The position numbers and the translations under genes are program-made. A DNA stretch of 64,000 bases from Reticulitermes lucifugus (Eukaryota; Arthropoda; Insecta; Blattodea; Rhinotermitidae), in the NCBI GenBank assembly GCA_026260175.1, contig JAKCWW010001052.1:1-64000 (forward strand), read 5' to 3'. The notes under the pieces are model-generated. The model was not told the DNA's origin, searched no databases, and saw nothing but the letters and a program-made list of their open reading frames with translations. Positions 35,401 to 45,954 of the stretch are shown here, piece after piece (within the stretch, counting starts at the first letter, position 1; each line of letters begins with the position of its first letter).

Positions 35401-36286
35401 TCGTGTATATAGGATGATCAGTTTGTGTGACAAAGGCCGGCTTTCCTAAGTCACTACACTAACATCAGATCTTCATTGCTCCATTTCTTAGAAAAACATT
35501 TCAGCCAGAACAGCACTCTTATCAGCTGGCCAGTTCTGGCTTAGCTCCATTGAAAAAGAGATTCATTGTGTTCTGAATGTCATTAGGAGGGGCATGTGGG
35601 AGATTTTCTACTGCCTGTATTACTCAGGATGTCTGTAGGACACACCAGTCTCCTGTCCACTGGGCACTCATGGGTGCTCTCCTGTGGGGCCAGTAGCCAA
35701 ATGCTTCACAGTCATTTAGTTCTGAGGTCTAAGACCGTGGACTTTTACTGCATTGCCTTCTGTACACATCAGTGGAGAATCAGTCACATGATGTACAGAC
35801 AGAGGATGGCTTGTAGAGAGTAATAGTGGAATCCATGTGTTGGCTTCCCTGCCCAGTTTCTGAACCACACATCATCCATTAATTCTTCTTTCATCTCTCA
35901 CTTACATGCAGAATCCTTGCTGTAAGTATGAATTGTGATGAGCCTCTGCAGTGTTCATGTTAGAGTCACTTAGGTTAAACTATGAGGAGGTAACAATTAT
36001 ATATTTTTAACTATCATCAATATGTTTTAAACTTGTTCATTCCCTGCAATTTTTAGATCAAAATATTCAATCACCAGGATGGTTAAATGCCACTTTAACA
36101 ATAGGCTTCACGGTAAGTTCTGATACTTTTATGTAATAACATTTGAAACTGCTCCATTCTTGCAGGAGACGTGTACACAAGCAGCAGTGTATGGCAGACG
36201 ACTCAGATGTTAGATTCCTGACTTCAGATGAGGTTCTTGATTTCAATTTGGCAAGGCCAGTAGATGGGAGCACTGATTACTTGTGA
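23420..36286 (+). CDS. Sushi-MAM-somatomedin B-mucin stalk single-pass membrane protein, ten coding exons
   Basis: Join 23420-23486, 26867-27031, 27204-27374, 28163-28306, 30140-30279, 31041-31173, 31863-32042, 32521-33393, 34711-34855, 36166-36286: 712 codons plus TGA, GT-AG introns, compatible phases. Domains: signal peptide (about 1-21); sushi/CCP module with Cys26, 50, 64, 76 and Trp69; MAM domain (about 87-257) with Cys87, Cys95, the [13 protein letters not shown] block and the DIAIDDVKV end; somatomedin-B domain with eight cysteines (287, 291, 311, 313, 317, 323, 324, 331); Thr/Ser/Pro-rich stalk 334-624; transmembrane helix about 646-670; tail 671-712 ending in Tyr-Leu. Known: sushi and MAM modules mediate extracellular binding and adhesion; somatomedin-B domains bind proteins at the cell surface. 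Inferred: a type I adhesion or matrix-sensing protein with a probably O-glycosylated stalk. I do not recognise an orthologue by name, so no symbol is given. Confidence 0.87.
24212..24422. mobile_element. hAT-like end(s), diverged
   Basis: CAGTGATGGGCAACCCACGG at the left is a typical hAT terminus. Near 24411 the text GCCCATCCCTAA is a weaker inverted match. I see no target duplication, so the right border is doubtful. Confidence 0.4.
24825..25130 (+). mobile_element. LINE (Jockey/I-like) ORF2 end
   Basis: Encodes [20 protein letters not shown] then ALAENFDS, and in another frame [13 protein letters not shown]. This matches the usual end of Jockey-group reverse transcriptase proteins (IHEDLxVxxVxxxIRxLAxxF, then NPLIRxL). 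At least one frameshift separates the two parts. Confidence 0.5.
26307..26354. repeat. Perfect 19-bp hairpin
   Basis: CGGTCTTCTGGGGTATTAC, a 10-nt spacer ACGACGCCGC, then the exact inverse. It is followed by GC-richer text that looks like transposon debris. Confidence 0.9.
26867..27031 (+). CDS. Sushi-MAM-SMB gene, exon 2 (complete sushi/CCP module)
   Basis: The acceptor is gtttacag|AA and the donor ACAG|GTGATC. One phase 1-1 exon holds the whole module: [38 protein letters not shown] and SEC. This is the usual symmetrical exon of a shufflable domain. Confidence 0.92.
27204..27374 (+). CDS. Sushi-MAM-SMB gene, exon 3 (MAM, first third)
   Basis: The acceptor is cacttcacag|CC and the donor GGTG|GTTAGT. 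It contains [29 protein letters not shown] and [11 protein letters not shown], the diagnostic start of a MAM domain. The intron before it is only 172 bp. Confidence 0.93.
28163..28306 (+). CDS. Sushi-MAM-SMB gene, exon 4 (MAM, middle)
   Basis: The acceptor is tttcttcag|GG and the donor ACAG|GTATGT. It reads [21 protein letters not shown] and [14 protein letters not shown], the central MAM strands with the third conserved cysteine. Confidence 0.93.
28307..30139 (+). other. Sushi-MAM-SMB gene intron 4 (1.8 kb) with a LINE insert
   Basis: The LINE fragment at 28690-29540 occupies about half. The segment 29560-30060 has locally GC-richer text but no recognisable gene. The other introns (27375-28162, 30280-31040, 31174-31862, 33394-34710, 34856-36165) show nothing I can name. 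Confidence 0.5.
28690..29540 (+). mobile_element. 5'-truncated LINE with reverse transcriptase C-terminus
   Basis: Encodes [54 protein letters not shown] and [17 protein letters not shown], the region after the catalytic fingers in Jockey/CR1-type elements. The frame then breaks ([32 protein letters not shown] in another frame). It ends near GACTTATTCCACATCCTG. It lies in sense orientation in an intron of the sushi-MAM-SMB gene. Confidence 0.8.
30140..30279 (+). CDS. Sushi-MAM-SMB gene, exon 5 (MAM, GxLxVYIK part)
   Basis: The acceptor is tgatttcag|GC and the donor TTTCAG|GTAGGT. It contains [16 protein letters not shown] and [13 protein letters not shown], the usual W-x-x-x-x-V strand of MAM. 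It ends in phase 0. Confidence 0.92.
31041..31173 (+). CDS. Sushi-MAM-SMB gene, exon 6 (MAM end)
   Basis: The acceptor is ttttgtgcag|GT and the donor CAAA|GTGAGT. It reads [20 protein letters not shown] and SEC, the closing strand and fourth cysteine of MAM, then a short acidic linker. Confidence 0.92.
31863..32042 (+). CDS. Sushi-MAM-SMB gene, exon 7 (somatomedin-B domain)
   Basis: The acceptor is cttgtggcag|AT and the donor CTGG|GTAAGT. It has exactly eight cysteines in the order C-x3-C-x19-C-x-C-x3-C-x5-CC-x6-C, including [18 protein letters not shown]. The gap between cysteines 2 and 3 is longer than usual for the family. Confidence 0.92.
32521..33393 (+). CDS. Sushi-MAM-SMB gene, exon 8 (mucin-like stalk)
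   Basis: One 873-nt exon, phase 1-1. It begins with a polyproline run ([16 protein letters not shown]) and continues as about 270 residues rich in Thr, Ser and Pro without cysteine. No regular tandem unit is visible, so it is a low-complexity stalk rather than a repeat array. O-glycosylation is inferred from composition only. Confidence 0.88.
34711..34855 (+). CDS. Sushi-MAM-SMB gene, exon 9 (transmembrane helix)
   Basis: The acceptor is ttttgtgcag|GG and the donor AACAG|GTACTC, phase 2 at the end. It encodes [20 protein letters not shown] followed by IYFVVRNR, a clear stop-transfer segment with basic residues on the inner side. If the donor were skipped, the frame would stay open to a stop at 35073. 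Confidence 0.9.
36166..36286 (+). CDS. Sushi-MAM-SMB gene, exon 10 (cytoplasmic tail and stop)
   Basis: The acceptor is ccattcttgcag|GA. It completes an Arg codon and reads [17 protein letters not shown], then [18 protein letters not shown] and TDYL-stop. The acidic, leucine-containing tail could carry a sorting signal (inferred). Phase and charge pattern both fit the preceding helix. Confidence 0.82.
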
Positions 36287-36597
36287 CTCTCACAGCTCAC
36301 ACTTGTGAATGTTGACAACTGTCTGTGAACTAGCTTCTGGAACGACCCTACACGTGGTGCTGATGCTAATGCCGTCACAGCAGTAGCAGGCATCAGCAGT
36401 TCAAATTTCCATCTATGCATCTCGGGTTCACAATATATATGTTCGATTCTGTTTGTTCTTTATTTTTTAGAATATTTACAGAATACCTTCCACATTATTT
36501 TTTAAATAAGATAGAAAATACATGTATTTTGCATGTGTATATGTAACAGAAACTATATATTTCTTGGAAACTAATGAGTGATTTGGATATTACACAC

Positions 36598-36603
36598 AAT
36601 AAA
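36598..36603 (+). terminator. Candidate poly(A) signal of the sushi-MAM-SMB gene
   Basis: AATAAA 312 nt after the stop codon. A second AATAAA lies at 36691-36696. Either would give a 3' UTR of roughly 330-430 nt. Confidence 0.45.
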
Positions 36604-36719
36604 GCCATTTAATGAGTCTTTTTAATTGATTGGTTTGCTTTGATAGATGTGTATCATTAACCTTTTTGTGCTTCTGGTGCCGTTGCATGTAATAAAGAAC
36701 TGTTCCCTGTCACACTGAC

Positions 36720-37320
36720 ATACTGAAATATAATGTATAGAGGACATTCAAATTAACTGCTATAAAGGGTACAGGGCACTATGTACTGTATTTAAAGGAC
36801 TTGCAAAAGGCTTAGTGAGTACACGGCAGGTGGGAGGGTGGATTGGTGGTGTAAACTAAATGGAGTGTGGAATTTGGAAGATAAGTTGGTCAGCAGGTGG
36901 AAGGGTGGTTTTAGGGATTGGGGATGTGAGCCATTCTGTGGGAGGGAGGGTGGATTGGGGATATAAGCAATCTTTTTCAGTCTCTTGTCATAAATTGAGT
37001 GTTCTTGTGAACACATTTCAGCATATCCACACATATTTAATTTCCCATCATGTGAGCAATTCCTATTAGAGCAACTTTGGATTTGGAACCTTTGGCTGTT
37101 TTCGAAATAGTAATGTGTTATGGAATAACAAGTTTTGGGTTTGTATAGGACACCTGGGGAAAAAGAATGTAGACATAACCATGGTGAAGAGTGTAGCAGT
37201 TACTGTTATCCCATTTAAATGTAAATGTGTCCAATCATGACCATATGGGAATAATAGTTCTTTGGTAACTCACGGAATGCTGGACCAGTTATAAACAGTA
37301 TATATGAGCTGAGACAGTAG
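36720..37320. other. Downstream flank of the sushi-MAM-SMB gene
   Basis: A short G-rich stretch with repeated GTGGGAGGGTGGATTGG text (36830-36960) on the plus strand; otherwise nothing. Confidence 0.45.
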
Positions 37321-37321
37321 T

Positions 37322-37552
37322 TTGTATAGTGACTGGCTTGTGTGATGGACAAGGTTGTGGCAGGGGGTAAGAGTTTGTTTCCCTCCGAAGTGTCAAGACT
37401 GGCTGTCTGGTCTGTCCAACCGCCTGTATGTTGGGTACTGAGGGCCTATTTCCCTGGTGGGGTAAAGGAAGCAGGATGTGAAGCTGACCACTCACATCCG
37501 TCAAGTGCCAAGGTTAAGAATGATTAGAACTCTACTTCTAATTTATCCCGCC
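37322..37552 (+). repeat. tRNA-derived SINE, family A, copy 3
   Basis: The head is diverged (A-box TAGTGACTGGC; B-box weak). The body has CCGCCTGTATGTTGGGTACT, TTTCCCTGGTGGGGTAAAGG and GTGCCAAGGTTAAGAATG. Confidence 0.65.
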
Positions 37553-38272
37553 ATATACCAGCATGGCGCGTACAAGGATAACTTTATCAGTTGTTGGCAA
37601 TCCTGTATCAGTATTGCAGAAGAACATCACTAAAAAGGTGTAACAGGACAAGGTCATATTATTTATTAATGAAGCATTATAAATATTTACTATTTGTTTC
37701 AGTTGAATTTACTGTAATTAAGATTCTTGAACTTGCTTGGACTGTTAAAGATCTGTAATTGTTTGAAAATAAGAAGATAAGTGACCCAGTGGCACATGCT
37801 GCGCCTTCCCAAGCTAATCTCTCTTGCACCTAGTGAAAAGAATGCAGATTTGCCTGGCCAGCCAGCAAAACGTAAGTTCCTGGAAACGTCTCATTGATAG
37901 ATTACATAGTTCGGGAGCTTTATTATATTTTAAACTGACATCTATTGTGAGGGACTGTTCTTGACTGGAATATTGTACAGTGTTTCCTGAATGTATATAG
38001 TCTTTCCATACAGAAAGAATACAAGGAATAAACCATACAAAAACAACCCATGCCTTACTACTCGCAAACACCGTTGCAGCGACCCTTTGTCAGCTCCATG
38101 ATTAGTTCAATTCTGTGCATAGATTCTGTGTACATAACTAGATGGCAGGGCGGAAGGCAGTCGCTTGATGTATTTTTTCGGTGCTAGAATAGCACAGACA
38201 TGCTCATACGAAGCCATTTATCTGTGATATACGCCCGACTGTCCCTGTAGCCAATAGGAAAATGCCACGCGT

Positions 38273-38371
38273 TAGCCATTTTGAAACTTGTGTTGGAGGG
38301 AAGGAACCCACACTGCAGCCCACTAGATGATCTGTGGTAGCCATTTTGAAATTTGTGTTGTAGGTAAGGAA
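38273..38371 (+). repeat. Two direct copies of a 35-bp segment
   Basis: TAGCCATTTTGAAACTTGTG at about 38273 and TAGCCATTTTGAAATTTGTG at about 38337, each followed by GTTG-AGG-AAGGAAC text. They lie in a CpG-richer patch (about 38100-38560) with a CCAAT box at 38251, possibly an unrecognised promoter. Confidence 0.6.
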
Positions 38372-39734
38372 CGTGCACATTTTTAAGTCGTATAATGGGA
38401 AAACTAAACATTTTGAATTTCTGTTATGCTTGCAGTGGCGTTAGTATGTTCGGAAAATGTCGAAATAAGATTTTTGCGAATGGTTACATTTACCCACAGG
38501 TGTAAGATGACCACAAAAATGTCGCTAGACAGTGCGCCTGAGTAGACGTAAAGCTGCCGACAAAAACGAATAAATTATTAAATTGTGGAGCGTGGTACTG
38601 GTATATCAGCTTCCAACATTGTTATGTAGTTAAAATCGGAGGCTGGTTCGGTTTTACTTACCGTGTTTTTAATCATCTCGAGAACGTACCAGTTCTGGTG
38701 AGGGAAAATAGGACGCCAGGAAAAGGATTTTGTATCCAAATTGAAGTCGTTAGTTTACTTATTCATCAATTTTTGTAAAATAATGACATAGGATGTTCCA
38801 AAAGCACTTAGAGTTTATACTCGAGTATATAACCTTGTTAAAATTACGTAAACATGTTTATACCATAATACGCGTCATATTTACTTCCAGTTAATAAAAA
38901 TGGGTGTTGCTGCAGACTATCTGAACTCTTTGTGCACGGTGTTTGCGAGACTTGGGTGAAGAATTCACTGATCCAGTTTATGAAGCCTGTCATCATGTAC
39001 TGGGCACGGCTGGACAATGTGGATTGCCCCTCATGAATCTGTTCTATCTAGAGGGAAGGCAACAACTGTGGACTGAGGCTGGAACACCCAGGAAGTTTCC
39101 CCACATGGCCCTGTTACTGCCTTCCAACTGTGAACATGCCCGATAGTAGAGGTGTGCATCATATCAGGTACTAATATGAATATGTTTCAAAAGTGAACAT
39201 TGTTCATTGTTTGGTGAATTCACAGTAAAAAGCTGCAAAAGTGCATCTGATAGCTTCATTGTGTGTGCGTGTGTTCCGATGTAAGAGCTTGAGTCTGTTG
39301 AATGGATTTTACTGAAGTTACACTGCAGTATGTTGTCACGTTTTGATTTCGGCTGAAATTGGACAAACATAATGGTCAATTTATATTGTGTCTTAGAGGC
39401 ATCTTAATTATAAACTTGGTAAGCTTGTTGTAGTGGGGAAGTTAAAAAATTGTAGATGAAAATGAGACACTTCATATGCCCATTTTTCTGTTTCTGTGTG
39501 TCTTAATGAGTGTAAAGGTGACTAAATAGGAGTGAGTGAACATGTCAGAAGTGTTGTACTGCATGTGTGCATTTCCTAACTTGTTGATGTTCTGATACAT
39601 TTGATAATGCGCTACATTTCATAATATGCACTGTTCACCAAATAATGTTGGGGTTACAAAATAAAGGAAGATTACCTGAGAGAGGTACATAGCCTGCACG
39701 GGAGGGTTAAAAATGTTTCATATACTTAGGTCAT

Positions 39735-39900
39735 TGAAACTGAATGGAAGAGATCAGTTGGGAGACCAAGACAGATGGGAGGATAATATTAACAGGGATG
39801 TTGGATGAGGTGTGATGTTGATGAGGGCATTAATCTTGCTCAGGGTGGAGACTAGCTGCAGGTTTTTGTGCACATGAAATGAACCTTCATGCTCATTAAA
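39735..39900 (+). mobile_element. LINE ORF2 C-terminal remnant
   Basis: Frames read DQLGDQDRWEDNINRDV and further ILLRVETSCRF, with DNA ATGAACCTTCATGCTCATTA. Same family of tails as 5365-5510. Confidence 0.5.
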
Positions 39901-40664
39901 GTGGGAAATTTCTCAACTTGCTGGACCACTGCTTGCTGTAAAAGGAGTGATGTGCTGAGTGTTCGGTAACATATATGAAAAGGGGCTGGAGTAGCTCAGT
40001 AAGATTAGTGATGGGGATGTATGGTGGGTGACTAAGGAACTGGTCTATTATCTGGCAGGGGACAGGGAAATTTATACCAACTACTATATGTAGTGCAAAT
40101 TATTGCAAGTGTGATATAAAAATTTGTGAATTTTTTGATAATGGCTCTGTGTCAAAGTGGTAAAAATAATTGATGTTTGGTGGGGTTTACAGCCTCCTCC
40201 TTCAGGGATGAAACATTTGATTTATAAATGATAAGTATGTGTGTTTTATTTTGTTGTTACCCTCTCTTGACAGTAATTGAGATACGTCAGAGAAGAAATT
40301 GCTGTTCATTGGTCCTGGACTCTAGTTTGGATCAACTGAGGAGCTTATCAACTACTCGTTCACAGTAGACACACCACCCCATCTAACGCAATCCAGCCGA
40401 AGGGTTTCAAATTCAGACTACCAAGTGCACATTCATTTCTGTCATCCGTCTATATAACCAGCTGTGAGGAACCCATGTGTTGAAGGTATGGATCGTATCA
40501 GTTGTGAGTTACAGTAAACAGTTTGGAAATTCAGAATTGGGATTTTCTTGAAGTTCTACAGTTTAATAAATTGCATTACACATTCCAGAAATTATTACCA
40601 ACACCAGTTGCTAGACAAAAATTTAAATTATGGAAGCTTTCGTGGAATTGTTACTCTGCTGCAT

Positions 40665-40785
40665 ACTTGGCCTCCTGTTCAGTGGGGTTTCGGGGTCTTT
40701 CCCTGGGGGGGGTAAACAAGCTGGGGCATGAGTCTCCCCACCCACCTCTATGTAGTGCCAAGGTTAAGAGTGTCTGTGGTGTGGA
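40665..40785 (+). repeat. SINE family A, copy 4, missing its head
   Basis: Only the 3' half is present: GGCCTCCTGTTCAGTGGGG, TCTTTCCCTGG and GTGCCAAGGTTAAGAGTG. No tRNA-like boxes upstream. Confidence 0.6.
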
Positions 40786-41563
40786 GCTTAATTAAGCACA
40801 GGAATAATGTTGCGTTTAACCAATAGTACAACCATTGGCTGAAGCTAAACACCATGGAGATGCTTCAGTTATAATTTTTGCCACCAGTAGAGGGTGTTGA
40901 CTCTGAGAAGTTTACTTCTGAAGTTCATAGTGTGATTAAAACGGTGGAAATGTCAGGTAACACCTCTTCTTCATAAGCTTATAGTGTAAGAGTCAGGGCA
41001 TAACGTGACACGTGTACCTTTGGTTTGAATGCAGTATTATAACCAAGACTACCCACAAAAGCAAAATTTAGCCAAACATGTTTTATAATTCTTCAAACCC
41101 TATTTTCAGATTTTCTTTGACATGGTATTACTTTGTTACACTGTAAATGCAATATGACGTATTTCTTGCTTGGTTTGTGGTCTGTTGTGTTAAGTACTGA
41201 TTCTTTGGTTATCTAGTCATCCTCTTTTCTATGTGTGTTATTTCTGTTTTTATTATTGTTTGGTACCCATAGAGATTCTGTGAGTGCCACATAACACAGT
41301 GAGGTGAAAGACAAATTATTCACAAAGAAGAATATCAGAATACTAGAAAACTGAAAGAGTGTACCAAATGAAACTGGTCATCAGGAAACTAAGACACGGG
41401 GCTGCATATGACTCTCTATACTGCAAGATAAAGGGAATGCAAGTACAGATACTTTGGTCATCTGTAGTTGCACCCTAGCTGTTTACTGATCGGCATACTA
41501 GTGTACCATTCTAAAGAATTGATATTCCAACTCTCAACTGCCTTTTGATTTTTTTTTGTACAG

Positions 41564-41797
41564 TAATAGCATACCATGGAGACGTATAGGGGGAGCACAG
41601 ATATAGCTCCACTCATTTCTAACCTTGGGACTAGGTGGAGATGAGTGGTTAATGTGACATCCTGACCACTTTAGCCCCAGAGCTAGTTTGGCTGTGTTCA
41701 AAAAAGAGATAAATCTGTTGCCACTACTTGGAATTGAACCCTGGATATTCCAACCAATAGCCTTGTCATGATACTCAATATGCTAACCTGGCTCCCC
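41564..41797 (-). repeat. tRNA-derived SINE, family A, copy 5
   Basis: Read on the minus strand, the B-box-like GGGTTCAATTCC and an A-box-like TAGCATATTGAG lie at the high-coordinate end. The AACCTTGGGACTAGGTGG stretch (plus strand) is the inverted body end. Confidence 0.6.
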
Positions 41798-41866
41798 AGT
41801 TTGTTTTGTTTAAGAGACATTTGTAACAGTTAAAATAAAAATTGACAGCAGATTTTTGTTTTGCAG

Positions 41867-42092
41867 AGAGGACGAGGATGAGAGGCAGAAAACATGTCTT
41901 TGCTGGAGAGGATGTCCACATTGCCAGGAAAACCGGCACATTTTGAGACAGTGCACATTAAGGAACTTCAGTTTCTACAGACATCCTCTTCTTCGCAGGC
42001 TAACATCTACCCTGTTCGTTCAGCACTACTACATGCACTTATTACTCTGTCACAACTGTTCAGCTCATTTAAAAGTCTGAAAGTGTGTGTGT
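41867..42092 (+). other. Unassigned exon-like segment
   Basis: A strong acceptor (gatttttgttttgcag) precedes two overlapping open frames. One starts REDEDERQKTCLCW and, read in phase 2, would continue in frame from exon 9 of the sushi-MAM-SMB gene to a stop at 42078-42080. The other begins at ATG 41894 (MSLLERMSTLPGKPAHFETV) and runs 66 codons. I recognise neither. It lies 5.6 kb beyond the gene's stop, past several SINEs, so an alternative tail exon or chance are both possible. Confidence 0.2.
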
Positions 42093-42099
42093 AAAATAT

Positions 42100-45060
42100 A
42101 CAGTGTTAGAGAAGTAGATGCTAATATGTTGAAGAAGAAGAAATTTTCTTAACAACTTATGTTATATGGGAAACAGAAGTAGCAAAGCAGAGAATGAAGA
42201 AAGATGGCTCACATTTTGTGACATGTACTGCTGTTGAAGTCTGATGATCCTGTTGTGCACTGTCTTGCAATGTACTGCTTTTCCTCAGATTCTGCAACCT
42301 GTGGTCAAGCAAGGTAAGAATTAGAATAATGTATTTTCAGTAGCACCATACTGTTTCCATCTTTAGGATCTAGAACGTAGAAATGTTCTGAAAATAGGAG
42401 CAGTAAACTGCTTTTGAATGTGATGTACTGAAATATGAAGATCATGGTCTAACGGGATGTGACTGTAGTGTGGTACATAAGTACTGATGTGTTTGGGGAA
42501 CATCAGTGTTTACCTACCAGATGTCCTAGTATGGCATCCCAGATGAGTTGGTTAGTGTGCTATGAAAATTTCGCACAAAAGGTATGTCAATAACAATAAA
42601 GTACTGTGCGTGTATCATACCAGTCCCTACTCACTTTTGCCAGTGACAGGGCTCGGTATAGCACACTGATCAGTACAATGTTTCGAAAGTTCAGACCTCA
42701 CATGGCCCTTTTGCTTTCTGAGGTCAATATAAAGAGCTGATGCAGCCAACACACAGAATTTCACTGTGAACTTTGAATCCAGAGAACGGTCAGTCCGCAT
42801 ACACCTCTTACTAGGCTAGGAATGAATTTAAGAATTTCATCCCGTCAGAATATAACAGACATACAAAATTCAGAAAGACAGCCTGTGATGAGTATACTAG
42901 CAACATTTAATTTTACATACATAGCAGGTGCTTTAAATTGGCATGTGGGCATTCCCATCAGCTGAATTTACGTAACATTTTTGGAAATTTACATTGAAAG
43001 TAAAACTGGCCGCTCTGCCCTTACAACACACATCCCAGTAATTCAGCTGTTTGTGCAGATTTACCCTAAGCCCAGCCACTACTGCCTTACCCTAATGACA
43101 TGTAACTCTGCTTACATTACAGACCTCTAAAGTGGGGTCAGAAGATTGCCATTTCATAAGCAATGTCCTCCAAATGAGTTCCCAAATTTGGTTTACAGCA
43201 AGTGTATAAGATTCCCTCATGCTGTTAAGGTTTTAATGACTTTGTCCGCTCTTAAACAGCAAGTTACTACTACAGTTCTTCCCTGCTGATGCATCTCACA
43301 CCACAAATTAGTGCCTTTGTTCTGTACTAACAACCATATCACTGCTCAGAAGTTACGAAAGAATGTCTTACAATGTTGTAATTTTCCTACGTGAGTTAAT
43401 TTCATCAATTTTACATTGTTATTGAAATGCAACACAGTCTGCACTAACATATGACTTGACAAGAATGTTATTTACAAAGTGGAGACATCAGAAAGCAGTC
43501 TTTCAGAAGTCAGATAACCTTCTTTCGTAAGCCAATCAAGACATCAAATTCAACCCATGGCTGTATGTATGATGTGTACACTTGCTTCATATCCAGTTGT
43601 TTCATTATTTCACAGCAAGTGGATGTCTTCCTCTCCAGACCTCAGTTCTTTCAGATGGAAACAGTAAGGCACTCAGGCACATTAACCTTTAAACAACCTG
43701 CGTTCGCATATGTGAACGCAGAATTTATAGGCAGCTGTTCACATATGCGAATGCACATGTTGCAGTGCTGGAAAATTGTTTCCTTTTTGTGTCTATATGC
43801 TGGCATGCAGAATGAACCATTAGACTTGGGCCTTTGACAGCTGTGTGTAGGGTTACCCACATGTAACAGTGGCGATAAACTGTAACACAGACTATTTCAT
43901 CTGATAACAACCCTTCTGTCAGCTTACAAACACATTGGATTTCATATCTGAAACATGTGCAGTAGGGCAAGGGCAGATGAAAGGAAAATTTTACATTCTT
44001 AGTATATACTGCACAGCCATGCAGAAGGCAGAGACTTGGGAACATTTGAGCAAGAGGGCTCGCCTGCAGAATTCAGATCGGATATGAGAGCTGTTTGTGG
44101 ACAGGGACAGCGATGAGTCCCAATGCAACATGGTTGCTACGGAGGATGACTGTTGTGAAGAAGTTTCATTGGAACCACACAAATGATCACAGAGTGAGTA
44201 TACAGTGTGTTCCAGTGCTCAGGCTCCACTCAGCCTGGATTCAGCCAGTACATCTGAAAAAGATTATGGGCGTCATAGTGGGCCAGGTTCACAGACAACT
44301 TGCACCAAAATCACAGTGGATACTGCCCTCTTGCGTTCATAAGTGTAGTACACATTTACAGGCGAAAGCATGACATTGAAACACCACATTAGTGACGGCT
44401 GTACACACTTAGATTTTGATGATGTATTTCGCGGAGATTGTCAAACTGTTTCTGGTGGAAACTAACAGATATTATGACTGGTGCATGGACAGTCTTGACA
44501 AGGGATGTTCTCCCCAGCCTCATGTAACAGGCCAAAATGCTTGTGTTTGTGGCAATAACAGTACAAATGGGGCATTGCTTACTAGACCAACTGACAGACA
44601 ACTAGGCAAAAATAGATCAGTTTTACACTCCATTCTACAAACAAACACAGTTTTGTTGTATCCCTAAAATGGACATATCAGAATGTTCTCCTAGCTCCTA
44701 AGCACAGTACATACAGGCATAAAGGTAAGTGATCTCAGTGTCATGATTTTCTCCTGTGCAGTCATTGCCGTGCACACTGGATAAACGAGAACCCGTTCCC
44801 ATTTCGTATCCTGTATTTATGATTTCTTCGTTAGTGTACCCTTCCTGTGTTTGCATTTCACTTACAGCCTTCCATTAATCTTTTTGGTCCACTAGTGCCT
44901 AATTTCTGGTCCATCTCATTTTGCTTCTTTGCACTCCATTTTCTTCCACTACTACTATCTTGCTCCAGATTCCAGCACCTTAACTTACTGCTTCTCACAT
45001 TTTCTGCATCTGTGTATTCCAGTCCTCCCTTATTGTATCTTACTTTCATCAGTTCATTCT
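42100..45060. other. Intergenic, no gene recognised
   Basis: Frames up to 106 codons occur on both strands but none shows a domain or splice pattern. A short inverted pair (TTCGCATATGTGAACGCAG and GTTCACATATGCGAATGCAC) lies at about 43703-43756. Confidence 0.4.
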
Positions 45061-45076
45061 GTTAACTATCTCAGGG

Positions 45077-45444
45077 CAGTGCTTTTCAAATGGTGGAACA
45101 AAAATAAATTTGGTAATTTTTTCAAGAAAAGTTTAGAAACATTAATTGCACTATTTGAAATTGCCTTAAATGTGGTTAAATGTAGTGAAAAGCATTTATA
45201 AAGTGTATACCAAGATACTATTTCGTTGTTTGAATACAATTACACTCTACTGTGTCATGTAATTGTGTTTAATATGAAGAGTGGGAACTGTGAAGTGTTT
45301 CCACAGCATTGTTATTCGCCGGTTGGCAGGTTTTAAGTCTTCACACCTACCAACCAGTGAAACATCATGGAAAACCAGTATCCAGAAAGTGGGTATGAAT
45401 ATATGCAGGACTTATGAGAAAGAAGTTTGAAAAGCAGTGCACTG
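45077..45444. mobile_element. hAT-like miniature element
   Basis: The left end CAGTGCTTTTCAAATGG and the inverted right end CAGTGCACTGCTTTTCAAAC match apart from five extra bases on the right. No clear target duplication and no coding frame. Confidence 0.55.
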
Positions 45445-45954
45445 CAAGGGACAATTACTACTGTTATGCAATACATATGAATGTGTACCATGTATACTAA
45501 GAGAAGTAAAGAAACTACACAAGCCGATATTGTTTTATGTTTCCCTCATTTTGCAATAATCCTGCCTTTGTGCATTTTTCCAGTATTTCATTTCATTCTG
45601 TTCTTCACGCTACGTCTTTTTGTGCTGATTGTCCTAATTTTCTCATTTCATCTCCCTTGAATCTGTTTGGTGTTACTTTATTCTTTTCTGTCGCATTTTT
45701 GGCATTCTACCTTTAAATATTGTTGCATTCTGCTCGTCTTCCTCTTGATCAGTCTAATCTTTTCAACATAATTTTCATCTTCATACGTATATCGCCCCAT
45801 GTGCCATTAAAAATCATTAATCTATAAATCCTCCGATTCCATTTTTTCTAACCTATACAAATCCCCTTATTTACTCGTCAGTGGACTGAAAAATTGCCAG
45901 CGAAAAATGCTAACATTTACAGGCGAGTATTCAGTATTAAAAAATAAATTCTGG

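Noticed and set aside
44095-44373. 92-codon plus-strand frame
   Set aside because: No recognisable domain or splice context.
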